Shown piece after piece: positions 12,047 through 23,654 of a stretch of DNA of 64,000 nt. The notes below the pieces were generated by a model, which did not search any database, was not told the origin of the DNA, and saw nothing but the letters and a program-made list of their open reading frames with translations. Where the stretch lies: contig NC_090990.1 in assembly GCF_041146395.1 (NCBI RefSeq), forward strand, positions 43,720,001 through 43,784,000, given 5' to 3'. Positions within the stretch are counted from its first letter, which is position 1. Each line of letters opens with the position of its first letter. A program made the position numbers and the translations under genes. Origin of the DNA: Eulemur rufifrons. Lineage: Eukaryota > Chordata > Mammalia > Primates > Lemuridae.

Positions 12047-13394
12047 AAAAAGAAAGTTCTTCCCAGCTTGACCTATAGACTCAATGCAATTAAAATCAAA
12101 ATTCCAGAAAGTTATTTTGTAGATATTGACAGACTGATTCTAAAGTTTATATGGAAAGGCAAAAGAGCCAGAGTAGCCAAAACAATATTAAAGGTGAACA
12201 AAGTTACAGAACTAATATTACCTGACTTCGAGACTTACTATAAAACACAGTAATAAAACACAGTAAAACAGTGGGATATTGATGAAAGAACAAACAAATA
12301 GACAACAGAATAGGGAAGTCCAGAAATAAACCTACATAAAAATAGTCAACTGATCTTTGACAAAGGAACAAAGGCAAACAATGGACAAAAGATAGTCTTT
12401 TCAACAAACCGTGCTGGAACTACTGTACATCCACATGCAAAAAAAAAAAAAAGGAAGTAGACACAGATCTTACACCCTTCACAAAAATTAACTCAAAATG
12501 GATTACAGTTGTAAATGTAAAATGCAAAGCTATAAAATTCCTAGAAGATAACATAGGAGAAAATCTAGATGACCTTGGGTTTGGCAATGACATTTTTTTT
12601 ATCATGCAGCCCCCTAAGCCAGAATAGGTTCAGAGAGACTTCCAGCAATTACTTTTTAAATGCAATACAAAAGTTATGATTCACATAAGAAAGAATTGAT
12701 AAGATGAACTTCATTAAAAGTAAAAATTTCTGCTCTGAGAAAGACACTGTCAAGAGAGTGAAAAGACAAGTCACATACAGGGAGAAAATATTTGCAAAAG
12801 ACACATCTAATAAAGTAGTGTCATCCAAAATATATGAAGAACTCTTAAAAATCAACAATAAAAAAATTAAAAATGGACCAAAGACCTTAACAGACACCTC
12901 AACAAAGGAGAAATACAGATGAAAAATAAGCATATAAAAAGATGCCCCACATAATATGTCACCAGGGAAATGCAAATTAAAGCAATGATATACCACTACA
13001 CACCTATTAGAATGGCCAAAATATGGCACATTGACAACATCAAATGTTGGCAAGGATGTGAAGCAAGAGGAACTCTCATTGCTGGTGGAAATGTAAAAGG
13101 ATACAGCAACTTTGGAAGACAGTTTGGCAGCTTCTTACAAAACTAAACATATTCTTAGCATTTGACCCAGCAATTGCACTTCTTGATATTTACCCAAAGG
13201 AATTAAAAACTTACATCTACACAAAAACCTGCATAAAGATGTTTATAGCAGCTTTATTCATAATTGCCAACACTTGGAAGCAATAATGATGTCCTTCAGT
13301 AGGTGAATAGATATATATGCTGTGGTACATCAAGACGATGGAATATTATGCTGCACTAAAAGGAAATGAGCTATTAAGCCATGAAAAGACACGG

Positions 13395-13544
13395 AAGGCC
13401 AGGCACAGTGGCACACACCTGTAGTCCCAGCTACTCACAAGGCTGAGACAGAAGGATCACTTGAGCCCGGGAGTCAGAGTTCAGGGCAACAGAGTGAGAC
13501 CCTATCTCTAAATAAAAATATAAATTAATTCAATTTTTAAAACA
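13395..13544 (+). repeat. Alu monomer nested in L1
   Basis: A single Alu-like arm (ggccaggcacagtggcacac to accctatctctaaataaa) with an AT-rich tail. Flanked by 'gaaaagacacgg' (13,383-13,394) and 'gaaaagacatgg' (13,545-13,556), a 12-base target-site duplication with one mismatch. Confidence 0.85.
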
Positions 13545-13871
13545 GAAAAGACATGGGAGAAACTTAAATGCATATTATTAAGTTAAAAAAGCCAATATGA
13601 AAAGGCTACATACTTTATAATTCCACCTACATGACATTCTGGAAAAGGCAAAACTATGAAGATAATAAAAAGATCAGTGGTTGTCAGACGTTAGGGGTTG
13701 CCAGGGTTACCAGAAGTTAGGGATGAACAGGGAGAGCACAGAGGATTATTAGGGTACTAAAACCACTCTGTGTGATATTGCAATGGTGGATACATGTCAT
13801 TATACATTTCTCCAAACTCATAAAATGCACAACACCAGGATTGAGCCCTAATGAACTATGTATTGTACATC

Positions 13872-14268
13872 TGCAGTCTCCAACCCCCAGGCATGGACCA
13901 GTACCGGTACAGATCTGTGGCCTGTTAGGAAGTGGGCCACACAGCAGGAGGTGAATAGGCAAATGAGTGAAGCTTCATCTGTATTTACAGCTGCTCCCCG
14001 TCACTGGTATCACTGCCTGAGCTCAGTCTCCTGTCTGATCAGTGGTGGCATTAGTTGTAGGTAAACAAGCTCAGGGCTCCCACTGATTCTGCATTATGGT
14101 GAGTTGTATAATTATTTCAATATATTATAAAGCAATAATAATAAAGTACACCATAAATGTAATGTGCTTGAATCATCCCCAAACCATCCTCCACCCCCAA
14201 CCCCAGTCCGTGGAAAAATTTCTTCTATGAAACTGGTCCCTAGTGCCAAAAAGGTTGGGGACTGCTGC
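13872..14268 (-). mobile_element. Non-autonomous hAT-like DNA transposon nested in L1
   Basis: Imperfect terminal inverted repeats: 'tgcagtctccaaccccc' at one end and 'aaggttggggactgctgc' at the other. The flanks 'tgtacatc' and 'tgtagatg' fit a decayed 8-base hAT target duplication. The 'ttggcactagggaccagttt' motif (minus strand) is a common mammalian MITE; I am not sure of its exact name. The strand is nominal. Confidence 0.65.
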
Positions 14269-14276
14269 TGTAGATG

Positions 14277-14436
14277 ATAATAGTGTGTCAATTTAGTTTT
14301 ACCAATTGTAAGAAATGTACCACTCTGGTGGGGGATGCTGATAGTCGGTAGGCTGTGCCTGTACGGGGGCAGGGGATAGATGGGTAATCTCTGTACCTCT
14401 TGCTATAAACTTAAAACTGTTCCAAAAACATCTGTT
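14277..14436 (+). mobile_element. L1 3' UTR end (continues 10,560-13,870)
   Basis: 'gtaccactctggtggggga' and 'cttaaaactgttccaaaaa' are the terminal L1MA/L1MB 3' UTR. They resume exactly after the hAT insertion. Confidence 0.8.
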
Positions 14437-14440
14437 CAGA

Positions 14441-14948
14441 TGGTTAATTTTATGTGTCCATTTGACTGGGCTAAGGGATGTCCAGATAGTTGGTAAAACA
14501 CTATTTCTGAGTGTGTCTCTGAGGGTGTTTCTGGAAGAGATCAGCATTTGAATTGGTTGACAGGGTAAAGAAATCACCCTCACCAATGTGAGTAGCCATA
14601 CAGCCATCTGTCAAGGGCCCCAACAGAACAAGAAGGTGAAAGAAGGGCCAGTTTGCTCTCTGTGCTTGAGCTGGGACTTCCACCTTCTCCTGCCCTCCGA
14701 TGTTGGCACTCCTGGTTCTGGGGCCTTCAGACTTGGACTGGACTTAGCCCCTGGCTCCCCTGGTTTTCAGGCCTCAGGCTTGGATGGCAACTACGCCGCT
14801 GGCTTTCCTGGGCCTCCAACTTGAGATGGCAGATCACAGGACTTCTTAGCCTTTATAATCGCGTGAGCCAACCCCTCATAATAACAGCTCTTTCTGTGTG
14901 TCTACCTGTACCCTATTGGTCTGTTTCTCTGTAGAACCCTAACTACCA
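14441..14948 (+). repeat. MLT2-type ERVL LTR
   Basis: Starts 'tggttaattttatgtgtcc' and 'actgggctaagggatg', has the repeated 'ggactggactta...cctggctcccctgg' core and 'ataatcgcgtgagccaa', and ends 'tctctgtagaaccctaacta'. This is the full LTR pattern of HERV-L-related MLT2 elements. No internal sequence adjoins it, so it looks like a solo LTR. Confidence 0.75.
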
Positions 14949-14949
14949 C

Positions 14950-15179
14950 ATCTATCTAAAAGGAAAAAAAGAGATATTCAGAGAGAAACAGAGGCCTGAC
15001 AACATTTGAGCCCTTGGATTCAGCCATGACTGAAGCTAACACCTCCCCTTCACTTTCTAGTTATATGAATCAACATATTTTCTTTTTGCTTAAACTAGTT
15101 TGAGTTAACAACTCTCACAGCTAAAATGGCCCTTACTAATACACTCAATTAGCACATATCTAGTTTCCTCCTCAATCCA
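14950..15179. other. Intergenic, nothing recognised
   Basis: Short unassigned stretch between the LTR and the polypyrimidine tract. Confidence 0.4.
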
Positions 15180-15391
15180 TTTTTTTCCTCTTCCTCTTCC
15201 CCTCCTCTCCCCTCCTCCTCCCCTTTCTCTCCCTCCTCCCCCAATTCCTCCTCTCTCCCTCCTCCTCCTCCCTCTTCTCTCCCTTCTCTACCTTCTTCTT
15301 TCTCTTTCTTTTCTTTTCCCTCTCCTTCTCCTTCCCCTTCTCCCTCTCCTTCTCCTTCCCCTTCTCCTTCTCCTTCTTCCTCTTCCTCCTA
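15180..15391. repeat. Polypyrimidine/polypurine tract
   Basis: About 212 bases with only three purines on the plus strand, built of CCT, CTT and 'ccttctcctt' units. The lysine/glutamate-rich minus-strand open frame over it is an artefact of the purine strand. Confidence 0.9.
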
Positions 15392-16443
15392 CACGACAGG
15401 CTTCTATCTAGCCTCAAATCTCAGTTTAAACATAACTTTCTCAAGCAGATCTTCCCTAAACTGATCCCTACTTCCACCCTAGGTTCATCAGTTCCCCTTG
15501 CTGAATGTTCTCATGGGCCCTGTATTCCTTTATAACACTTGCCCCACGTTAATGTAATTACCTATTTTATTTATTCCCTGTGTTGAAACACCATCACCAT
15601 GCTGAACTGTAAGATTTTGGCCAGAAAAAAAATTGTGTTCATTGCTGTGTTCCCATTTCTAGCATAGCGGTGGAAGGAAGTGGGTAGCCAATGTGTATTC
15701 ATTCATAGCTTTAAATCTTCATTGATCTTCAAAATTATGCTAAAATAAATTATGACCAAGTGTAAGTGTTATTGTGTGGCTATTAGATAATTTTCATATG
15801 TTCTGATTAATTTTTAGCATAAAATCTAGTAATTGCTTTTACTTAGGGAGTTCTAAAGGAAATTATAATAATTTTTAAGACTCCCCAGGCTGATCAAAGG
15901 GAATAATTTGAAGAAGATAATTATACTCATGGAGGATAGAGATTATTGCTTTAATAGTATTTAGCAGTCTGATTAGACGAAAGAAAGGGAGAACCCAATT
16001 TTCCAGTTCTTTGAACATTTTCTGAAGATCTGGATTAAAGTCTAAATAATACATCATCTTGAATCACCCTTCTTTTAGATAACTTTTGTTGTTTTCCTGA
16101 TTATTAAAGCAAATTTCAATCATTCTGGAAAATACATAAGAGCATAGTTGGAAACAACAGACAGCCCTGCTGCTACCGTTGATGAATCTTTGCCTTTTCT
16201 GTCCGTATGTCTCTGTAACCAGATGTCAGCCCAGATCCCCAGCTCTTACCCTCAGAGAAACCTCAGCCTTTTCTGGCCTCTCCTTCCCAGGGTCCCTCCT
16301 ACAGGATTCCTGATTTCACTTCCCAGGGTATTCCCTTTTTATTCCACAGACACACAGAGATTCCTTTTCCTAAATGTCCACACAAACAACACTACCCCTA
16401 CAGCATGCTTGCATAACCACCTTAAACTGAAAATCTGGGGGTA
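15392..16443. other. Intergenic, partly L2-like, no gene
   Basis: About 15,415-15,620 reads as a diverged L2 3' region ('aagcagatcttccctaaac', 'ttatttattccctgtgttg'). The rest is AT-rich and unassigned. Confidence 0.4.
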
Positions 16444-16486
16444 GCAGCAAGGAGGAATTTATATCGCAGCAAGGAGCAATTTATAT
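16444..16486 (+). repeat. Short tandem duplication, 22 bases x 2
   Basis: 'gcagcaaggaggaatttat' + 'atc' is followed directly by 'gcagcaaggagcaatttat' + 'atc', nearly identical units side by side. Confidence 0.85.
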
Positions 16487-16550
16487 CACAGTTCCGTATT
16501 CATCATTCATCTACTCAGCAGATGCTTATAACTTTTAAAGTAAATGAGAT

Positions 16551-16858
16551 AGGCCTGGTGTCGTGGCTCACACCTGTAATCTTCGCACTCTGGAAGGCTT
16601 AGGTGGGAGCATTGGTTGAGGCCAGGAATTCAAGACCAGCCTCTGAGCAAGAGCAAGACACCATCAGGACAAAAAATTAGAAAACTCAGCGGGGCACAGT
16701 AGTACACGCCTGCAGACCCAGCTGCTCAGGAAGCTGAAGCAGGAGGATCTCTTGAGCCCAGGAATTTGAGGTTGCAATGAGCTATGATGATGCCACCGCA
16801 TTCTAGCCAGGGTGACAAAGAGAGACCCTGTCTCAATAATAATAATAATAATAATAAG
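16551..16858 (+). repeat. Alu, old (J-like), with (AAT)n tail
   Basis: Divergent dimeric Alu starting 'aggcctggtgtcgtggctc' without the strepsirrhine linker block. It ends in a (TAA)n microsatellite instead of a pure A tail. Confidence 0.88.
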
Positions 16859-16901
16859 TGGGATATTAAAATTCCCTTTTCTTAGTCACACACTAGGAAT
16901 C

Positions 16902-17353
16902 TGAACTGAGTTGAATAGCATCCCTCCAAAATTCATGTTCACCTGAAACCTGTAAAGGTGACCGTATTTGGAAGTAGGATCTTTGCAGATGTAATCAAAT
17001 TAAGAGCGGGTCATCCTGGATTAGGGTGAGCCCTAACCCAGTGACCAGTGTCCTTAAACAAAGATGGAAATTTGGACACAGAGACACACACAGAGGGAAG
17101 GCAGCCATGTGAAAGAAGCAGAGATCCGAGTTATGCTGCCACAGGTCAAGGAACTTCAAGGACCGCTGGCCACCCCCAAAAGCTAAAAGATGCAAGGAAG
17201 GATTTTCCCCTAGAGCCTTCAGAGAAAACATGACCCTGCTGACAGCTTGATTTCAGATTTCTAGCCTCCAAAACTATAAGAAGTTAATTTCTGTTATTTT
17301 AAGCCACTGAGTGTGTGGTAATTTGTTATGGCAGCCCCAGGAAGATAACACAG
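16902..17353 (+). repeat. MLT1-type MaLR LTR, near full length
   Basis: Contains 'gtatttggaagtaggatct', 'ttgcagatgtaatcaaatt', 'ggattagggtgagccctaa' and 'ttttaagccactgagtgtg', ending 'ggcagccccaggaagataa'. This is the MLT1 order from head to tail. Confidence 0.8.
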
Positions 17354-17441
17354 GCTCCAGTCTCCTGCCAACTGATTTTTCCTCTCCTCTGCTCCCCACC
17401 CAGTCTCCATCCAATTCCAAAAAATTTACTCCTACATCTTT

Positions 17442-17769
17442 TTTTGTTTTTCTTTTTTTCTTTTTAAGAGATGCGGTCTTGCTGTGTTGCCCAGACTGGA
17501 GTGCCAGCCGTGGCTATGCACAGGCATGATCCCACTACCAATCAGCACGGGAGTTTTGACCTGCTCCATTTCTGACCTGGGCCGGTTCATCCCACCTTAG
17601 GCAAACTAATGGTCCCCTGGGATGTCACCGTACTGATGCCAAATTTAGCGCTGACACCCTCAGCGTAGCACACTGCAGCCCAGAACTCCTGGGCTTAAGC
17701 AATCCTCCCACGACAGCCTCCAGAGGGGCTGGGACTGCAGGTGCACGTCCACGTCACTGCACCACAGCT
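17442..17769 (-). pseudogene. 7SL RNA (SRP RNA) retropseudogene, full length
   Basis: The minus strand follows 7SL from its 5' Alu domain through the S domain to the 3' end: 'cccaggagttctgggctgc', 'ggtttgc'-type 'agtttgcctaaggtgggat', 'gaaccggcccaggtcagaa', 'ggagcaggtcaaaactccc', 'gtgctgattggtagtggga' and 'ctgggcaacacagcaagac'. An A-rich tail of about 25 bases follows. A 13-base target duplication with two mismatches flanks it ('ctcctacatcttt' at 17,429-17,441 and 'ctcccacgtcttt' at 17,770-17,782). Substitutions, a small duplication near the 5' end and a loss in the S domain make it a non-functional copy. Normal 7SL is about 300 nt and scaffolds the signal recognition particle. Confidence 0.93.
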
Positions 17770-17782
17770 CTCCCACGTCTTT

Positions 17783-18221
17783 ATGCAAAACATTTCCGGT
17801 TCTGTAGCTCCTCACCCAAGCAAAGGGCCTCCCTGCCTACCAAAGGCTTCCACAAAGAAGAGGCACCACCAAAAGGTTTCCCTTTCCTCTGCCCTCTCAG
17901 GCTCTTCAGAGGGTGAAGAGTGAAGTAAAACCAAGTGACGTAAAACAATTGATTTCTCCATTGATAAAAATGATAACATTCCCCTTGAAGAGTAGAAAAA
18001 GAAAGAAGAAAAATAAAAGAAAAATGAAAGCAGTTATGATCAGTTTGGATTTAAAACAACACATTTTGCATTTAAAATAACAAATTTGTTCCCAGTGTTT
18101 AAAAATGAAGTCATTATGTAATTTTGTTACATTTTCCCCCCTCACTAACTGAACAGTGTATGATAAGCATTTCCCCATGTAGAAAGGTCTTCAACGGTTA
18201 TGCCATAATTTATACAGATAC
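17783..18221. other. Intergenic, no gene seen
   Basis: Unassigned sequence, AT-rich from 17,930. Nothing recognised. Confidence 0.4.
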
Positions 18222-18502
18222 ACAATCCCTTATCCACAAATCCAAAAAGCCCTGAAAACCAAAAGTTGTTTTAGAAGTTTGGCACAAACTCATTTGGTGA
18301 CCTATGGCTATTTATGGTCTGTCATATCACTTAGTGTGACTATGAATAAATTTCATGACAGAAATCTGAATGTATTGATTAAAGGATGTTGTCACAGACC
18401 CTGTTGAGTGGATTAAATAACGTATGCACCAAATTATCCTTTTAAAATCCAAAAATTTCTGAATTCTGGAACACATAGGGTCTCAAGGAGTTACAGACCT
18501 AT
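18222..18502. mobile_element. Tigger-like MITE (Tc1/mariner)
   Basis: The ends mirror each other: 'aatcccttatccacaaatcc' at the left and 'tctgaattctggaacacat' followed by 'agggtctcaagg' at the right, as in Tigger7-type elements. The internal sequence is diverged. Confidence 0.55.
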
Positions 18503-19540
18503 ATAACCACCCCTGCAGTTGAATGTTTAGATTATTCTTAACCTTTCTCCTACGGTAAAACGAACTGTATGGAACATGGCGTGTATGCGAATCTTGTCTG
18601 CTTCACTGTTCATTTCCTTAAGATAAATTCCCTGACATGGAATTGGAAAGCCAGAAAAAATAAACACATCTAAGGGTCATGGTGGATATTGTGAGGTCAA
18701 CTTGTTTTCCAGAAAGGTTATACCAGTTAACACTCGCCCCCCCCACTAGCACTGAGTAATAGCAGTTTTATTAATTACACAGAGGAAAATTTTATCCCAT
18801 GGTGCTTTTAACTCATTTAATTACCAGTAGTATTAGATATATTTTTAAGAAGAGGTTTATTACTACTTCTAGTTCCTCTCCTGGAATTGTCTATTCATGA
18901 CTTTTGTGCATTTTATACTGAAGTCGGGGTCACCTCCTGAGGGTATTCTGTGTATATGGTGTACAAAGGCCAAGGGAGTGTGGGGGCCAAAGTCAAGCCT
19001 GATTCTGATCACCTACCTGTGTACCCTCCCCTGAGGAGGAAATGTATTTGTCTTCTTACTAAGGTACCGCCCTACCTGTGCACTTACCAAGCCCTTACAC
19101 TGCAAGACTGAAACTAGTTAATGGGGTGTCATTTTCTAATTTGTCTGCCCAAAGGGAGGCACCCTTTCTAATTTGCGCAAAGTTACCTAGCTGAGGCCTT
19201 AACTAGATAATTGTTTTTCTAATTAATTTGAGTCTAAGTTCTTTATATAATAAAGCTATTAACTTTTTGCATATTATATTGTGCTGTGTTTTCCCTGCTT
19301 ATTGCATCGCATTTGTTCCGTCATAAATGATCTAAACGTGCTCCATATTGCTTTTTCTTAAGAAACCTTTGTGGAGCTCTAAGTAGTTTTCTTTTTCTTC
19401 CTTTTGCTTTGAGTGGTGACATATGGGTAGAAACATATATCTACTTCTTGAACAGTGAATCTCAGGTGTCAAAGAGACATATTTGGCCCTGTTGAAACTC
19501 CCAGGCCAGACCTACCCCTTCTGGGATCTACACCCAAATT
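18503..19540. other. Intergenic, no gene seen
   Basis: A stretch at about 18,920-19,290 reads like an old LTR ('ggtgtcattttctaatttg', 'aataaagctattaactttt') but I cannot name it. No coding signal. Confidence 0.35.
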
Positions 19541-19660
19541 ATCTATCCATCCATTCAATCAGCATTAATTATTGAGGGCTTACTATGCTCCAGGCACTGT
19601 GCTAGACATTGGGAATACAAAGGTGAATAAAAAGAAACCATTTCTCCATTTATAGAGTTT
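19541..19660 (-). repeat. L2-type LINE 3' end
   Basis: 'ccattcaatcagcattaat' and 'gctccaggcactgtgctag' match the reversed L2 terminus. Confidence 0.65.
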
Positions 19661-19689
19661 GAAATGAACACTGTGTATTCAAGTTTCAC

Positions 19690-19890
19690 ATAACCATAAC
19701 AATAGCTAACATTTATGAATGCTCATTGTGTTTGAGGCACTAGTCTAAGTGTCTTACATGCACTAAGGTTACTTCTCTCACCAACCCTATGAGGAGGTAG
19801 GGATATAATTGTTCCCATTTTACAAACAAGGAAATTGAGGCATGGGGAGGTTAAGTAACTTGATCCAAGATTACACACTGGCAAATAGCT
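19690..19890 (+). repeat. MIR SINE
   Basis: The core 'tgaggcactagtctaagtg', 'cccattttacaaacaagg' and 'aaattgaggcatggggagg' is typical MIR. Confidence 0.8.
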
Positions 19891-20379
19891 TGGCTACTTG
19901 CAAAGTTATACCTAGCAAGTCTTGGTCACTTCCATGTCCCATGTCACTTTCACAGATTAGTCACTTGAACTGTCTATTCCAACCCTCTTCTTTTTCCCAG
20001 AGGGCTGCCCCAAACAGCAGGCAACTGGTGGACAATAACCACAAAGGCACTCACTTGGGTCTATTGTGAAGCAGTTCTCCTGGTCTGGGGATTTGCTTAC
20101 ACCAGTGCTTCCCTCCCAGATCTGCTCAACGGCCCCTCACTTCTGACCTGGCCCTTTATCTCCTGGCACCAGTCTGGGCTTGTCGTTTAGTCTCCATCCT
20201 GGTTTTGACCCTTCTTGGTTTCCTTTGCCAGCTCATTCTTGTCTTACTGGCCTTAAAGGGCTACAGTCTTTTGAGGCACGGTGCTAGTACCTTTCCCTAG
20301 GCAGTCCCATCCCCACCCATGGCTTCTAAGTACTACCTATATACCAGTGCCTCCTAAATTCCCATCTCCAGCCCATAAA

Positions 20380-20930
20380 ACACCAGGCTTCTATATCCAA
20401 CTCCTGAATGGAAGCCTGAACTCAACATGTCCAAAACCATACTCATCATTTCTCTCCCACCAAGCATGTTCTCATTGCTGTGTTCTCTGACCCTTGCCCA
20501 AAGAAAGGTGCCACCAACTGGTCATGAAAGTCAGAAGTCTGAGAACCATTCTTGACACTTCCCTCTTCCTCACTACCCCAATACAGAATCCATCCCCATA
20601 GCCCATTGATTTTATATCCTAAATATCCCTCCAATCCCTCCCTTCTCCCTATTCCCATCACTATCCCCTATAAATCCCCCCGTCCAAGCTACCTTTATCT
20701 CTCACCTGATGTACTCCCACTGCTGGTCTTCTACTCTTTCATTGCCTCTGTTCTTGCTCGTTTTCAGTCTACTCTGCAGACCCCAGCCAGAGAGCACTTT
20801 TAAGAACACAAATCTAAGTATGTCACCCCTTGCTTTTTTTTTTTTTTTTCTAAGATTTCCCTATGCTCTTGACAGCAGAGGGGAGAGGCTGTGTCAGCAA
20901 GGAGGTGGGGGGCCTATTTCTTGGTACAAG
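20380..20930 (+). repeat. L2 LINE, part 1
   Basis: 'ctgagaaccattcttgac' and the CT-rich flow into 'tgtactcccactgctggtc' fit the L2 3' third. It is interrupted by the Alu at 20,943 and continues at 21,286. Confidence 0.6.
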
Positions 20931-20942
20931 GGTACTTACCAG

Positions 20943-21278
<336 letters not shown>

Positions 21279-21285
21279 TTACCAG

Positions 21286-21800
21286 CTCATTTGCCAAATA
21301 CTGCACTTCAGGGTCCAGGTAGGTAAGGAGACTTTTTCTAACTTCTCTGCAAAGGGGCATGCCTGTTGTCATTTGCACAAAGATCAAAATGTTTAACAGG
21401 TTTAGAAGGCCTATTAGTCTATCCCCAGCCCACTTCTGCAGCCTCAGGTAGCACCAGACTTCTCCTTGCTATCCATATTCCAGCCATGCTGGTCTACTCT
21501 CAGGTCTTCAAATAAGCCACACTCCCTCCTGCTTCAGGACCTTTGCACATGCTGTTCTCCCTTACCGAAATACTTCATGCATAAATATTAATAGCATCCA
21601 TTCATACCTTGCATCTCAGATCAAGCATCACATCCCTTAAGGATGTGACTCCCACAACTAAGTCAGAACATCCATATTTGCTCTTTTTCTTTAGAGCACT
21701 TATCTTATTTGTAAACTGTGCCCCTACGTATGTGATTATGTAGTTAATGAATGTCTCTTCCCTAGCCTTTAAGTTCATTAAAGGCAGAGACTCTCATAGT
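21286..21800 (+). repeat. L2 LINE, part 2
   Basis: Continues the L2 after the Alu: 'ccttgctatccatattcca', 'aggacctttgcacatgctg' and 'gcctttaagttcattaaag'. Confidence 0.65.
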
Positions 21801-22250
21801 CAGGATTCGTGTTTGTTAGCAACAGAAACTTAAGAATAGAAGGAATTTATTGGAAGATTTGGGATAAGTTCACAGAATCAACAGAAAATGACCAGGAACG
21901 AAGGCTGGCTGGGCAGCAGGGACTGTGGCCAAGGTTAAGACACGGGGCGATCCAACTGGGACGCTCCACTGCTGCTGCTGACACGAAACACTCGGCACCT
22001 GTGGAACAGCTGTATTCTTGGCAAAGCCGCTGCTGCTGTAATTTCTCTACTGGCCTGATTTATGGCTTTATGTCCTCTAGATTAATGTCCCAGGCAGGAG
22101 AATTCAATTGGCTGAGCCATGTCACATGCCCATATCCCACCTGCCAGGGAACAGGAGCATCTGGCCTCCCACCAAGATTCACATAATGGGGGTGTTTCTG
22201 CCATTGAGAAGCTCGTGGGGATGCCAGGTAAGGAAAAAAAAAATTAAACC
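21801..22250. repeat. Unclassified insertion inside L2
   Basis: About 450 bases separate L2 part 2 from its terminal piece. They open a 125-codon frame with no family features. Probably an old repeat; family not recognised. Confidence 0.4.
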
Positions 22251-22355
22251 AGAGAAACTCTATCTGCTCAATTCATCATATATCCCCCAAACTAGTATGC
22301 TATCTGGCATAAAATTAGACGAAAAAGTATTTGAAGGAATGAATGAATGATCAAT
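22251..22355 (+). repeat. L2 LINE 3' terminus (part 3)
   Basis: 'tgctatctggcataaaatt' and 'ttgaaggaatgaatgaatg' form the L2 end, displaced from part 2 by the insertion. Confidence 0.55.
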
Positions 22356-23250
22356 GCTTGGCATCATTAAAGACACAGGCTGTCCAACTGTGACTGCTTC
22401 AGGGCAACCACGCCCAGTCACGGGGGCCCTGCACACCAGCTCCAGCCCGCACTGGCCATGCTGGCTGCTCAAACTCAACTCAGTCCCGCTGAGGAGAGAG
22501 AAGGAGATAGGAGCTCTATAAGCTAGAGTGAGTGGATAGTATTAGACCCACGTCATGATGCAAAGGTGAGCTTGAGGGAGGTGAACTGCCACATTCAAGG
22601 TCGCGCAGTTGGAATGCAAGGACCAGGGCTTGAAGCCTCACCTGCTGACCTTGTTTGGTACCTTTTCCCACCTTCTGTCTCAACAGCATATGATAACGTG
22701 CTTCACATCAGAATATTTAGGTGGAGAACATGTCCTCCAACAGTGTCAGATAATAAGGGAGTTGAGCACACTGGGACCACTAAGGAGACTCCCTCACATC
22801 CACCGTGGGAGCTGTGAGGGTACAGGCTCCTTACAGGTTACACGTGATCTAGTCCAGGTCCCTTTCCTTCCGAGGAGACAAGATGCCCTGGTATGTTGAG
22901 CTGCCTGCTGCTAAACTGCTGGTTAATGTGTTCAGACCATCACTCTGGGTCCCTTCTCTTTTCCTTCTTACCCAGCTTGGTTTGGCCTCCTTGTACAGCA
23001 TGGACCTGAGCATTTCCACTGAAATTGAAGACATGGGGCTTGCTGTGGTGCCAGGGGACAAAACTCTCCTGTTTTCAGTGTAATTTCCAGAAAGTGAATA
23101 GGCCTGGCCCTCCTATTCCTCCCCATACTCCAACAATTCCTTCCTTGAGCTCACCATAAAAGGCAACAATAAAACCTCTAGTGATATTTAGCAATGACAG
23201 AGAATGGTTCTAGGAGGGAAATTACAACTGGAAGATGTCTACCAGGACTT
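22356..23250. other. Intergenic, no gene seen
   Basis: About 22,560-22,665 resembles a MIR. The rest (including short frames at 22,566-23,083) has no recognisable domain or splice-supported exon. Confidence 0.4.
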
Positions 23251-23253
23251 GTC

Positions 23254-23338
23254 CTTTTTTTGTTTGTTTTGTTTTGTTTTGGAGACAGGTTCTCACTCTG
23301 TCACCTGGGCTATAGCTGTGAGTCATGACACCCAGCCT
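23254..23338 (-). repeat. Short Alu fragment (tail end of right arm)
   Basis: T-rich tail, then 'ggagacaggttctcactctg' running into 'tgtgagtcatgacacccagc'. About 85 bases of a 5'-truncated or deleted Alu. Confidence 0.7.
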
Positions 23339-23654
23339 AGGACTTGCTATTAATTGTAAAAGAAATCTATTTAGTTCCCAAATGGTTCTTTGTTTTATAT
23401 AAATAGGCAGCTTCCAAGGTTGCTCTAGTCCCCCTGAAAGCAGAAGTCTAGAGATAGAGATATTGCCTTTACAAAGTGGAATAGAAGTTCTGTTCACATT
23501 ACATTGGGAAGAGCTCAAGCCATACTAGTGGTTTTTTCCCCCCGGGTCTTGAGGTACTTTGCTATAGTTTTTATTTACTAAATACATGCTCAATCAGGAG
23601 ACCACCCAGGGAGGCAAGTGGAACAAACGTCAGACAGGGTAGAGTCAGGGTACA

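Larger units (their letters stand above)
10560..13870 (+). mobile_element. L1 LINE, 5'-truncated ORF2 and 3' UTR, inactive
   Basis: Starts in ORF2 at 'aggcctatatctattaaag', passes the 'aaaccagacaaagacatta' and 'catttgacaaaatccaata' reverse-transcriptase blocks, a frameshifted catalytic FADD region near 11,355, and the carboxyl region near 12,060-13,330. The 3' UTR follows. It is interrupted by an Alu (11,708-12,046), an Alu monomer (13,395-13,544) and a hAT element (13,872-14,268). The 3' UTR is of L1MA/L1MB type. Confidence 0.9.

Noticed and set aside
15172..15417. 81-codon Lys/Glu-rich minus-strand frame
   Set aside because: A product of the purine strand of the polypyrimidine tract.
17467..17530. 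First read as a reversed Alu
   Set aside because: The sequence beyond it has the 7SL S domain, absent from Alu, so the whole is a 7SL pseudogene.
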